A stretch of DNA of 62,241 nt. Source: Verrucomicrobiota bacterium (GTDB lineage Bacteria; Verrucomicrobiota; Verrucomicrobiia; Limisphaerales; CAIMTB01). The notes under the pieces are model-generated. The model made no database searches, was not told the origin of the DNA, and saw only the letters and a program-made list of their open reading frames with translations. Positions 40,351-50,083 of the stretch are shown here, one piece after another. The translations under genes and the position numbers were made by a program. The DNA is taken from NCBI GenBank assembly GCA_963205105.1, contig CAUJJW010000101.1, forward strand, positions 1 to 62,241. The letters run 5' to 3'. Each line of letters starts with the position of its first letter. The stretch's first letter is position 1.

Positions 40351-41457
40351 ATGCCCAACGCCTCTGCCCGCCTGTTTTCCCCGCTCAGCATCAAGGACGT
40401 CACCTTGAGGAATCGCATCGGTGTGCCGCCGATGTGCCAGTACTCGGCGATCGATGGCCTCATCAACGACTGGCATCGAGCGCATCTCACCGGCTTGGCA
40501 CGGGGTGGCGCCGGGATGGTGGTGGTGGAGGCGACGGCGGTGGCGCCGGAAGGGCGGATTTCGCCCGGTTGCACCGGTCTATGGAATGACGTCCAAGCGG
40601 AAGCTTTTGGGCCGGTGGTTGCATCCATCGACAAAGCCGGGGCGGTGCCGGGCATTCAGATTGCGCATGCCGGCCGCAAAGCCAGCGCCAACCGGCCCTG
40701 GGAAGGCGACGACCACATGCCGGAAGGCGATCCCCGCGCCTGGCCGACGATCGGGCCTTCGCCGGTGGCCTTTGGGGCCAACCTGCCACGGGTTCCTCGG
40801 GAGATGACCGTGGAGGACATCCAGCGGGTGAAGTCGGATTTCGTGGCGGCAGCGATCCGGGCTCGTGATGTGGGATTTCGCTGGTTGGAGCTGCACTTCG
40901 CCCACGGTTATCTGGCGCAGAGCTTCTTCTCGGTGCATTCGAACCAGCGGAGCGATGCCTATGGTGGAAGCCTTGAAAACCGCTCCCGCTTCCTCCTGGA
41001 AACCCTGAAAGCGGTCCGGGAAGTCTGGCCTGAGCGACTGCCGCTGACGGCTCGCTTCGGGGTGATCGAGTTTGATGGGCGAGATGAGGAGACGCTGGTC
41101 GAGTCCATCGAACTGGCGCGGGGTTTCAAGGCCGGCGGCCTTGATTTGCTGAGTGTTTCGATCGGGTTTTCGACCCCACTGGCGAAGATTCCCTGGGCGC
41201 CGGCGTTTCTTGTCCCGATCGCCGGACGCGTTCGTCGCGAATCGGGTTTGCTGGTGGCGTCGTCGTGGGGCATCGACAACCCGAAATTGGCGGAGGAAGC
41301 GGTGGCGTCCGGGAACCTGGATCAGGTTCTGGTGGGGCGCGCCCATCTGGCGAACCCGCACTGGCCGTACCGCGCTGCCATGGAACTGGGGTTGGATCGC
41401 GCCGCCTGGACGCTGCCGGCGCCGTATGCCCACTGGCTGGAGCGGTACCGTTCCTGA
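40351..41457 (+). CDS. NADH:flavin oxidoreductase, Old Yellow Enzyme (YqjM-like)
   Basis: 368 residues from the ATG at 40351 (MPNASARLFSPLSIKDVTLR). It is a TIM-barrel FMN enzyme of the thermophilic-like class: NRIGVPPMCQYSAIDGLIND has the flavin-tuning Cys and Tyr, then GIQIAHAGRKASA (substrate-binding His pair region), WLELHFAHGYLAQSFFSVHS, NQRSDAYGGSLENRSRFLLE and VGRAHLANPHWPYRAAMELG near the phosphate site. It reduces activated C=C bonds with NAD(P)H in the cytoplasm. The 176 bases to the divergent GH43 gene must hold both promoters. Confidence 0.94.
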   Translation: MPNASARLFSPLSIKDVTLRNRIGVPPMCQYSAIDGLINDWHRAHLTGLARGGAGMVVVEATAVAPEGRISPGCTGLWNDVQAEAFGPVVASIDKAGAVPGIQIAHAGRKASANRPWEGDDHMPEGDPRAWPTIGPSPVAFGANLPRVPREMTVEDIQRVKSDFVAAAIRARDVGFRWLELHFAHGYLAQSFFSVHSNQRSDAYGGSLENRSRFLLETLKAVREVWPERLPLTARFGVIEFDGRDEETLVESIELARGFKAGGLDLLSVSIGFSTPLAKIPWAPAFLVPIAGRVRRESGLLVASSWGIDNPKLAEEAVASGNLDQVLVGRAHLANPHWPYRAAMELGLDRAAWTLPAPYAHWLERYRS

Positions 41458-41584
41458 CGGTTTCGAATAGGGAAGCGGTCGGTAGTTCGGGCGGGCGGGG
41501 TGATTTTGAGAGCCATGAACTCAGTCACCGGCGCATCCCTTGCCGCTTGCGAAGTCAGGGCGCCCGGTTGAGCTTGGCCCGCGC

Positions 41585-44500
41585 ATGAATGCCTGGGGTC
41601 GCGTGCGGCGCAGTGCCTGCTGTGTTCCGTCGTTGTTCTTCCGCTTGTGGTTCTTGGGACTGATCGTGGCGCTCAGCGGTGGATTGGCGGCGCGCGGTGC
41701 GTCGCAGCCGGTCTCCTATTTCTCCGTGGACCCGGCGGTTCGGGAGACGGTTGTCGGTCGGCCGCTGGTGGTGGAGATCCTGGCGCGGGATGCACTGGGG
41801 GCGCCGGTGTCGGAGTACACCGGAACGGTGCGCGTTTCCGCGAACGTGCGCGCGGCTTCACCGAAGGTGCTCTTTGGGGAATGGGATCTCGGGGACTGGA
41901 CGTTCGGAACGGAACCTGTTTTGGAACTGGTGAACGTGTCCGCCGAGCCGGTGGACCTCTCCAACTGGCGCGTTTACTCCTACTTCCAGGGATTTTCCCC
42001 ACCCGTTCTGCCGTGGGGCGGATTCGTCATCCCGGCCCCGGCGGTTTGCCCGCCCGGTGGGGTGTTCATCCTTCGGTCGCGGGAGCCGGCTCCGGGCCAA
42101 TTCCCCGAGTTCAACGGCGGCATTTTCGCACCTCTGCCACCCCTCGGAGGCAGGGCTGCCGTGGTGTTGTTGGATCCCGATGGCCAGGTTGCTGATGCCC
42201 TGCCCACGGGCCCTGGCGGACTGATTCCCACCATCAGCGAGCCGGCTCGGATTCCAGAGTCCGTTTGGTCGGGCGATCCTGTGGATGTTCATAATTTCGA
42301 TCGAACCCTGAGTTTGCAGCGGGTGGGTCATCGGAATCACGGCAACGCTTTGGACTGGATCGCGGCGGCGCCGTCCTTGGGAGTTCGAAACGTCGGGCTG
42401 GAACTCCCGCTCCTGGCTCCGGAGGAAGCGCTCCCCATGACACCCGGGGCGGTCGAGTTGGCCAACGGCAGGTGGGCAGGGGAACTCACGATCACCCGCA
42501 TGGCTTCCAACGTCGTGTTGCGCGCGGATGACGGCCTCGGGCACACCGGCGCCAGTGCGCCCGCTCTGGTCCGTCCCTTGCCCGCCCTGACTTTGGTTCT
42601 GCCCGTTCGCCTGAGCGAATCCAACGCCGGCCCCACTCAAGGCGTGATTTCCATGGATGAACCGCTTGGGACCGACCTGGCGATCGAACTTCAGTCGTCC
42701 GACCCATCGGAGATCGTCGTTCCCAGGACGGTCACTCTGACGGCTGGAACGACGCGAACGGAATTCGAGGTGGTTCATCTGGATGATGACCTCCTGGATG
42801 GCACCCAGTCGGTCGCGGTCACCGCCCGGTCGTCTGATAGAACCGAAGCCGTGGCGATGGTTGCCTGCGAAGATGATGAATCCGGCGAGTTGCACCTCTC
42901 GCTGCCGGTCTGGATACGAAAGGACGATCTCCGCTATCCGATGGAAGCGGAGGTCCGTATGACCCGTGCGGCGGACAAGAAGGTCACCGTCGAACTGGAT
43001 ACGGATCGGAAAGACCTCCTGAGCATTCCATCCCATGTCGATCTCATGCCGGGGGAAGTCCGTGTTCCCTTCCAGATCCGCGCGAGGGCTGATTACCGGT
43101 TTACGGGTGATCAGCAGGCGGTGATTACCGCCCAGGTGGCGAACTGGATGCCTGCCATGGGCGCACTCACTGTCCAGGATCCCTATTGGCGCGTGTTCTT
43201 TCTCCGCCCGGGGGCGGACATCGTCGAAGGCGCCGGCCCCAGCGACCTCGCCCTCCTCCAGGTGCCGGCGCGGCTGGATTCCAACCTGGTGATTCGTCTG
43301 CGCGCGGATCCTCCCGGCATGCTGAATCTTCCCGCCGACGTCACTCTTCCTGCCGGTCAAACCGAAATCGTCCTCCGCGCCCGGGTCGATGACGACGACC
43401 TCGTTCAAGGAACGCGGCTCGTGACGTGGAAGGCCGAGGCGGATGGTTTCGAGCCGGCCTCATCGCAGATCCGGGTCATCGATAACGAGCTGGGTCGGTT
43501 GGCGATTGAGACGTCCACGCGTGTCGTGACGGTGGGTGATTCGATCGCGGTCACCGTGACCGCGCAGAATGCCAGCGGCGACTGGATACCGACTTTTGAG
43601 GGAGCGTTCACGCTGCGACCCACCCGTGAGGACGGGGAGCCCATGGGCGGCGGTTTACCCATGGAGATTCATGGTTTCCTGACCAACGGGACCTGGCGGG
43701 GTTCGCTTCGTCCTGAAAGCGAAGTCCCGGCACTCGTTCTGGCGGCATCGACTTTGGACGGAGTCCATGACCGGAGCGCGCCGATCGACGTGGTGAACGG
43801 GAGGATCCTGCCGTTCACTGCGACCCACCTCATCGCCGATCCGCAGCGTGGCCGGTTGCTCGCTTCGATCCGGGAGCCCACCGTCGAGATGCCGCAAGGG
43901 ATCGTGGCGATCGATCCGATGACGGGCGTTACGACCAATCTTTTCGCGATCAAAGAGGGCGTCAGATACCTGGCTCTTTCGGACGACGGCGTTTACCTGT
44001 ACGCAGCCACCGAAACGTCACCCAGCATCCTCCGCATCCACCTCGGGACCGCATCTGTGGATTTGCGCTGGGACCTCCATGCTGCTCTGGAAAGCAGGCT
44101 GGATATCCCGTTTTTGCCACCCTTTGGTGTGAAGTCCCTCCAAGCGCTTCCGGGGCGTCCACGGTCGGTCATCGTCCAATTCTCCCCTCGTTTTGGCGGC
44201 CTGACCGGCGTGTCGGTGTTCGATGACGATCAACTCCGTCCGGACCTCGTTGTCGCGCCGGGTGTCATGCCCGATCCGGCAAGTCAACCCTTGCAACCTC
44301 CGGGAGATTCGGCGCGCCTGCTGTTGTTCGACCCGGGCCTCCTCAACCAAGGCTGGATCGCACCCTCGGGGGCCGTTTTGGAGCGATCGCTTTCCGGACC
44401 GAGGAACGTCCCCTCCACGGCACCACCGGACGGCGTGCCGCTCCAAGTGACTCTCGCCGACCGTGTCGCGTACCGGTCCGACGGCCTCATCGTCGATCCC

Positions 44501-47500
44501 GAGCGCTTCGAAAGGCGTGCGACAGCACCGGTCGCCGGACGTGTCATCCGGGAGGCTGCAGCCGGTCTCCTTCATTTTCTCCAGTGGAATTCAGCCTTTC
44601 GCGAGTTGGTCTCGGTGGATGTCTCCACGCTTCATCCTGTTGCACGACTGACGCTTCCGGGGCCCTCCACGGGAATCACCTTCGATTTCATCCGGTGGGG
44701 GGAGGACGGCTTCGCTTTTCGAACCTGGGAAGGAGCCATCCACGTTCTGCGCAGCCCGCATCTGGTGCCGCCGCACAGCGAAACCGACCTCGGCATCGCC
44801 GCCATGATCCCGACCGCCCCGCTGTGGGTCGGTGAACCCATCCGGTGCACGATCATTGTCACCAACCGCGGGCCGGCCTTGGCCGAGGCGGTCGTTGTGG
44901 AAGACGTCCTGCCGCCGGACACGGACCTTCTGGAAGCCAGCCTGCCGTCGGCTCAGTGGTCGCTGGACCATGGTGTCGCCCATTTCCGTCTCGGGCAGCT
45001 CCCGCCCGGGGAAGAGGTCCGCTTCGAAATCACTGTTCGCTCACGAACACCCCTCGACAGCGCGCATCGGATGCGAGTTCTCGGCGGTGCCTTGAAGGTG
45101 GACGACGATGTCATCGAACTCCGCCAGACCACGACCTTCGGTTCCACCCTGCCTCGAATGACTGGCTTCTGGGTGGACGGGATGGCGTTGGCTTACGATC
45201 GAGTACGGGAACGGCTGTACATCAGTGGCGTTGAACCGGGTTCAACCCGAGCCAGAGTGCAAGTTCTCGACCTCAACCGCGGCGTCTTCGAAGCGCCCAT
45301 GGCCGTTCCGGAACTCCTGCGCAAACCGGTGGTCACCGCCGACGGTCAGTACCTCTACGGCTCGGTGTTGCCAGGTGATAGGAATGGGCACGACTCGACC
45401 TCCGGAGCGCGGATTGATCGCGTCCGCTTGGCGGATGGCGTTGTCGATGCGCAGTTCCCCGTCGTTGACCACTTCAATCAGGCACATACCGTCGCGGACC
45501 TGCTGACGATCCCGGGTCGACCGCAGGAGCTGCTGGTCGCGAGGTCGGGCCCCCAGAATGACATCGCCCTCTATGCCTCCGGTCGTCAGGTTGCCCGCAG
45601 TCCGGTGGATCTTTACGCGGTGCATCTTGCCGGCATTGCGGGTGCCACCGACGAATTCCTGGCCTATTCCACCAAGGACCCCACGGAACTGTTGCGCCTG
45701 CGCATTCAACCGTCGTTCCTTTCGGTCATCGGGTCGGCTCGCGGCTCATTGCAGCGCTACAGCACCGGTCTCTGGTTGGCGGGTGGACGGGTCTATGACA
45801 GCAGCGGCGCGGCGGCGGATATTCAGACCCTTGCCCGGGTCGACCAGACGGCAGGAGGAACTCTCGCTGCCGCCGATCCCGATGAGGACCTGATCCTGTT
45901 CCTTCGATCGGAAGCTGGGCGTTGGATCCTTCGCGCGTTTCGGGCGTCGACCTCGGAAGCGCTCTGGTTTTATGACGGCCTGGAGCCGTTTCACGCGGCG
46001 CGTTCATTCCTGAGTTGTGGAGGCGGTCGGTTCGCTCTCCTGAGCGATGATGGACGACTGTTTCTGTTCCAAAGCCGGCGAATGCCGGGCGTGCCGGTCG
46101 CCGACGTCGCGGTGGTCTCAGAACTCGCCCAGGTCGATGGAGCGCCGGAGGGTCGGGCCTGGTTCGATCTGCACCTTGAGGTCACGAACCGTGGGCCCGA
46201 TGCCTCGGGCGCCATCGTGCTCACCAACCGGTTTCCTTCAAACGCGACCCTGCTTGAGGCGAACGTCCCCTACGAGCCGCTGGCAGGAGAGGCGTCCGGT
46301 CCCGACGGCGTCGCCGCACCTGGCTGGGGGGTGCGCGTGACGATCCCGGATGGTTTGGGTCCACGGCAGTCGGCGAACCTTCGATTGCGGCTCCAAACAC
46401 CGAACCAGGGCACCGTCAGCAACGAAGTCCGGGTCACCGCCCTGGCGCAGGATCCGGACCTTGCCAACAACCACGATCGTGCGCGGGTTTTGCAGCCGGT
46501 GAACGTCGATGGCTCCCGCGTGATCGAGGGGTTCACCGCGCAGGATCTCGTTTGGGATCGTTCACGGAACGTCCTGTACGTCAGCTCGCCGGGAGCCAGT
46601 GCGCGGGAAGACCGGGTCTTCCGGATCGACCCCGTTTCCGGTCGCATGTTGGAACCTCTGAACACGGGACGGGAGCCCACCCTCCTGGCGCTCAGCCACG
46701 ACGACCGGTTCCTCCACGTGACCGTCGATGCCGGGGAGACCATCGAACGACACGATCTCGCCACGGGCGCGGTGGATCGACGCTGGGACGTCGGAGAATT
46801 GGTGAAAGTGGAATCCATGGTGGTCTCGCCGACCGAACCCAATCTCGTGGCCGTCGCATTGGAAAGGTCGGGAGGCGGCTCACCACGGCACGCGGGTGTG
46901 GTTCTCTACCGCGATGGCGTGGCTCTGCCGGATCGGTCAGGGATACCGATCTGGGCCAACACGCTGGCCTTCAGCCTCGATGGCTCGGTGCTCTATGGCT
47001 ACGACAACGAGACCAGCGGCCATGGTCTTCACCGGTTCCAGGTCACCCCCAGCGGGATTACCCTGAGCCACACCTTCACCGGACTGATTGAAGGCTCCAG
47101 TCAGACCATCGCACAGGGGGGCGGTTTGCTGTTTGCCAGTTCCGGGGCGGTGGTGGATCCCGCGCTGGGTCGGGTGATTGGCCGCTTTCCCATCGATCCC
47201 CCGCGATACCCCGAAATTCACCACGTGATGAAAACGGAACCTCGTGCCGGGTCCACGTTCTTCACCGTCGGCGGCGCTTCCGACCTGCGACTTGTGCAGT
47301 ATGAGACTTCGGATCAGGCACTTGTGGGATCGGTGCCGCTACCGGCCACGGGGGAGGTCAACACGATCGACACCTGGGGCGATCAGGGCGTTGCGGTGGC
47401 GTTGGGAACGGGCGGGCTGTTTCTGACCCAGTTTCCCTTGGAACCCCCCATCGCCGATCCCGAACTCCGGCTGGAGGTCTCGACCAACCTGGTTCACTCC

Positions 47501-50029
47501 GGGGAGAGCCTGAGTTACAGCGTGACCATCACCAACCGGGGGAACGGGCGCGCCGACGGCCTCCTGCTCAAGATCGCATTGCCACCGTTCATCCTCCCGA
47601 CCGGTGTCCAGGATGCCACGCGAGGAGTCATGTGGTTCGTGCCGGACGGTGTCCACTGGGCTTTGGAATCCGTTCCTCCGCACGGCGTGGCTTCCGCCAG
47701 TTTCGAGGTGCTGGTCTCCGGAGTTGGCCTGCTGCACGTCCGGGCCGAGTTGACCTCCGAATCCGCCGATTCGGATCCGTTGAACAACCGGGTCAGTCTC
47801 TACGGCAATGCCGTCGGCGCTGCGGAACGGTTTCACCTCCCGGCCGTCGCCGCCGTGTATCACCCCAATCAAGACCGGGTCTTCGTGTCGCTCGCGCCGC
47901 CGCATGAGGTGGTTCTCCCCTTCGACCCGCACACGCGGCTGTTCGGAGAACCGATACTCATTCCCGGGGGTGCGGGCGCCATGGTTCTGGCATCCGACCA
48001 GCGCCAACTCCGCGTCGCCCTTCGCTCGGGTGGATTCCTCATCTTCGACCCGACGCTTTCCCCTCCCTTCCTATCGCCGGTGATTCCCGTCGATCCCGAT
48101 CCCCCCGGCGCGCCCGTGCCGGTGGTGGCGATGGCAAGCCTGGCGGGCCGGCCCGAGACGACCGCGGTCGCGGTCCAGGTTTCCAACGAACCCGCCCGTT
48201 TCCAGATGGTGGTTTTCGATGGTGCGACGGCTCGGCCGCTTCGCGCTTCCATCGACGACGCTGCGCGCATCGACGCTCTGGCTTTCGAGGCTGACGGTCA
48301 AAGCGTGCACGTTGGCGCCGACTCCGGATACCGGCGGCATCGCGTCGGTCCTCAAGGCGTGGAGCAACTTCCCATGGGGCAGCCGCGAGCTGATCTTCCA
48401 GGGCGGTTCGAGTGGGCGAATGGACGGCTTTACTTCGAAGCGGGACCCGTCATCACCGCGGCGCCCGAGATTCCCTGGTCCCCGCTGGTCGCCGGTTTCC
48501 TGCCTTTTCCCGGGGTCCTCGCGCTGAGCCCGTCGACCGATCAACTCTTCGTGATCAGCGGGAATGCCCAGGCTGAGGCGATCAAGGCCTTCAAGGCATC
48601 CACGTTGAGGGAACAATGGGAACGTTCGTTCGTTCCGTCCGGAGCGGTTGGCGCTCAACTGCTCGTCCTCAGCACGAACCTGGTGCTGGCGCGGTTCAAC
48701 GACAGCACGGCGATGATCACCGGCATCAACGATCCCAGCGCGGAACCCGCGGCGGATCTTCGCCTGTCCGCCATCCGACCGGTCGGTTGGTCTGCGATCG
48801 GGGCCACGTTCACGTACATGATCTCCCTGGAGAACCTCGGCCTCTGGAGCGCTTCCGGGGTCCGACTGCTTCACTCCCGACCGCCGGGTCTCGAGTGGAT
48901 CGCCGTGGAGAGTTCCCAGGGAACCACCGACATCACTGGTCCGAATCTCGCCTGGGAGGTCGGGCTTGTGTCCTCACATCGTACCGCCCGGATCACCTTC
49001 CAATGTCGGGCCTTGGTACCAGGAATCCACTTGGCCGCAGCGTCGGTCCGTTCTGGAACCGCCGACCCGGACCCGTCCAACAACGCGGTCGATTGGGAGT
49101 TGTTTCTGGAACCTCCTCCGACGGTTTCCGTGGCGGACTTCACCTACGTCATCACCTCCGATCGGGCGGCCTTCTTCGTTGTGCCCGTGCTGGTTTCGCC
49201 GCGGGCCGCCCAACCGATCACGGCGCAGGTGGCAGTGACCGATGGAACCGCCATGGAAGGCACGGATTTCGATGTGCCGGTACCGATACTGACGATTCCG
49301 GCGGGAAGCACCGGGGCGGAGATCTGGGTCAAGCTGTCGCCCCCCGCGCAGTCGCTGGTGGATCGCACTTTCCTGATTGGCCTGACCAACATCACCCAGG
49401 CTCGTCCGCTCCACGATCCAGCCGTCATACGCCTCCGCGACGGCCGGTTCCCCACGGTCACTGCCTCGGGAGGCTCGCACCTCGAAGGCGATCCGGGGGC
49501 GCGTGCGTCGATCCCGTTCAAGGTTTCGCTCTCAAGCGCGTTTCCTGCACCGGTCCAGGTCGAGTACCAGACGGCGAACGCCACCGCCCGGGCTGGCATC
49601 GATTTCCGCTCGGCGCAGGGAACCCTTATTTTCCCACCGGGTGTCACCGAGAGAACCTTGGCCATTGATGTTTTCGGGAATGACGTGCGTGAGGAAGACC
49701 GGCGATTTCACTTGGTGCTCGGTTCGGTCACCAACGGGCGCCTCGGCGCCGCCGCCGCCGAAGGCATCATCCTCGACGACGATCGACACGACGCCCCGGG
49801 GGTTCTCCTCCACCACGTCAGCGTGCAGGACGGCCACGTGCGTCTTGCCTACACCGTGGCCGCGGGGTGGTTCGTCGTGGTGGAAGCGACCTCGGTCTGG
49901 GGCAATCCCGTCGCTTGGAAGCCCATCACCGAGCCTCGGCTGAGTGACGGGACGTTGACCGAGGTCACGGACACGCTGGGACCCGAGCCCAACACGCAGC
50001 GCTTCTACCGCCTGAGCGTGCGACCCTGA
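41585..50029 (+). CDS. Giant secreted protein alternating propeller-like and DUF11/Calx-beta domains
   Basis: 2814 residues from the ATG at 41585 (MNAWGRVRRSACCVPSLFFR), with a long signal peptide ending near AARGAS. A lamin-tail-like domain (DWTFGTEPVLELVNVSAEPV, DLSNWRVYS) is followed by Calx-beta-type blocks (about 330-660). Four DUF11 units are marked by PIRCTIIVTNRGPALAEAVV, DLHLEVTNRGPDASGAIVLT, YSVTITNRGNGRADGLLLKI and YMISLENLGLWSASGVRLLH. Between them are stretches of about 300-400 residues with YncE/propeller repeats (VYLYAATETSPSILRIHLGT, NVLYVSSPGASAREDRVFRI). Two Calx-beta motifs (DGTAMEGTDFDVP, NATARAGIDFRSAQGT) and an NTQRFYRLSVRP tail end the protein. It is probably an adhesin-like or surface scaffold protein. 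No catalytic motif is seen. Confidence 0.85.
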   Translation: MNAWGRVRRSACCVPSLFFRLWFLGLIVALSGGLAARGASQPVSYFSVDPAVRETVVGRPLVVEILARDALGAPVSEYTGTVRVSANVRAASPKVLFGEWDLGDWTFGTEPVLELVNVSAEPVDLSNWRVYSYFQGFSPPVLPWGGFVIPAPAVCPPGGVFILRSREPAPGQFPEFNGGIFAPLPPLGGRAAVVLLDPDGQVADALPTGPGGLIPTISEPARIPESVWSGDPVDVHNFDRTLSLQRVGHRNHGNALDWIAAAPSLGVRNVGLELPLLAPEEALPMTPGAVELANGRWAGELTITRMASNVVLRADDGLGHTGASAPALVRPLPALTLVLPVRLSESNAGPTQGVISMDEPLGTDLAIELQSSDPSEIVVPRTVTLTAGTTRTEFEVVHLDDDLLDGTQSVAVTARSSDRTEAVAMVACEDDESGELHLSLPVWIRKDDLRYPMEAEVRMTRAADKKVTVELDTDRKDLLSIPSHVDLMPGEVRVPFQIRARADYRFTGDQQAVITAQVANWMPAMGALTVQDPYWRVFFLRPGADIVEGAGPSDLALLQVPARLDSNLVIRLRADPPGMLNLPADVTLPAGQTEIVLRARVDDDDLVQGTRLVTWKAEADGFEPASSQIRVIDNELGRLAIETSTRVVTVGDSIAVTVTAQNASGDWIPTFEGAFTLRPTREDGEPMGGGLPMEIHGFLTNGTWRGSLRPESEVPALVLAASTLDGVHDRSAPIDVVNGRILPFTATHLIADPQRGRLLASIREPTVEMPQGIVAIDPMTGVTTNLFAIKEGVRYLALSDDGVYLYAATETSPSILRIHLGTASVDLRWDLHAALESRLDIPFLPPFGVKSLQALPGRPRSVIVQFSPRFGGLTGVSVFDDDQLRPDLVVAPGVMPDPASQPLQPPGDSARLLLFDPGLLNQGWIAPSGAVLERSLSGPRNVPSTAPPDGVPLQVTLADRVAYRSDGLIVDPERFERRATAPVAGRVIREAAAGLLHFLQWNSAFRELVSVDVSTLHPVARLTLPGPSTGITFDFIRWGEDGFAFRTWEGAIHVLRSPHLVPPHSETDLGIAAMIPTAPLWVGEPIRCTIIVTNRGPALAEAVVVEDVLPPDTDLLEASLPSAQWSLDHGVAHFRLGQLPPGEEVRFEITVRSRTPLDSAHRMRVLGGALKVDDDVIELRQTTTFGSTLPRMTGFWVDGMALAYDRVRERLYISGVEPGSTRARVQVLDLNRGVFEAPMAVPELLRKPVVTADGQYLYGSVLPGDRNGHDSTSGARIDRVRLADGVVDAQFPVVDHFNQAHTVADLLTIPGRPQELLVARSGPQNDIALYASGRQVARSPVDLYAVHLAGIAGATDEFLAYSTKDPTELLRLRIQPSFLSVIGSARGSLQRYSTGLWLAGGRVYDSSGAAADIQTLARVDQTAGGTLAAADPDEDLILFLRSEAGRWILRAFRASTSEALWFYDGLEPFHAARSFLSCGGGRFALLSDDGRLFLFQSRRMPGVPVADVAVVSELAQVDGAPEGRAWFDLHLEVTNRGPDASGAIVLTNRFPSNATLLEANVPYEPLAGEASGPDGVAAPGWGVRVTIPDGLGPRQSANLRLRLQTPNQGTVSNEVRVTALAQDPDLANNHDRARVLQPVNVDGSRVIEGFTAQDLVWDRSRNVLYVSSPGASAREDRVFRIDPVSGRMLEPLNTGREPTLLALSHDDRFLHVTVDAGETIERHDLATGAVDRRWDVGELVKVESMVVSPTEPNLVAVALERSGGGSPRHAGVVLYRDGVALPDRSGIPIWANTLAFSLDGSVLYGYDNETSGHGLHRFQVTPSGITLSHTFTGLIEGSSQTIAQGGGLLFASSGAVVDPALGRVIGRFPIDPPRYPEIHHVMKTEPRAGSTFFTVGGASDLRLVQYETSDQALVGSVPLPATGEVNTIDTWGDQGVAVALGTGGLFLTQFPLEPPIADPELRLEVSTNLVHSGESLSYSVTITNRGNGRADGLLLKIALPPFILPTGVQDATRGVMWFVPDGVHWALESVPPHGVASASFEVLVSGVGLLHVRAELTSESADSDPLNNRVSLYGNAVGAAERFHLPAVAAVYHPNQDRVFVSLAPPHEVVLPFDPHTRLFGEPILIPGGAGAMVLASDQRQLRVALRSGGFLIFDPTLSPPFLSPVIPVDPDPPGAPVPVVAMASLAGRPETTAVAVQVSNEPARFQMVVFDGATARPLRASIDDAARIDALAFEADGQSVHVGADSGYRRHRVGPQGVEQLPMGQPRADLPGRFEWANGRLYFEAGPVITAAPEIPWSPLVAGFLPFPGVLALSPSTDQLFVISGNAQAEAIKAFKASTLREQWERSFVPSGAVGAQLLVLSTNLVLARFNDSTAMITGINDPSAEPAADLRLSAIRPVGWSAIGATFTYMISLENLGLWSASGVRLLHSRPPGLEWIAVESSQGTTDITGPNLAWEVGLVSSHRTARITFQCRALVPGIHLAAASVRSGTADPDPSNNAVDWELFLEPPPTVSVADFTYVITSDRAAFFVVPVLVSPRAAQPITAQVAVTDGTAMEGTDFDVPVPILTIPAGSTGAEIWVKLSPPAQSLVDRTFLIGLTNITQARPLHDPAVIRLRDGRFPTVTASGGSHLEGDPGARASIPFKVSLSSAFPAPVQVEYQTANATARAGIDFRSAQGTLIFPPGVTERTLAIDVFGNDVREEDRRFHLVLGSVTNGRLGAAAAEGIILDDDRHDAPGVLLHHVSVQDGHVRLAYTVAAGWFVVVEATSVWGNPVAWKPITEPRLSDGTLTEVTDTLGPEPNTQRFYRLSVRP

Positions 50030-50054
50030 ACCGGGGCTTACCACGAAGTACGGA

Positions 50055-50071
50055 ATTCAAGGCCCTTGAAT
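50055..50071. terminator. Weak bidirectional hairpin between convergent genes
   Basis: attcaag, gcc, cttgaat: a perfect 7-bp stem with a 3-base loop in the 54-base gap between the giant gene and the convergent aldehyde dehydrogenase gene. It has low GC and no T-run. Confidence 0.3.
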
Positions 50072-50083
50072 CCCTTCAGCCCT

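Noticed and set aside
41858..43408. 516-residue minus-strand open frame
   Set aside because: Antisense to the giant DUF11 gene, no start context or family motif.
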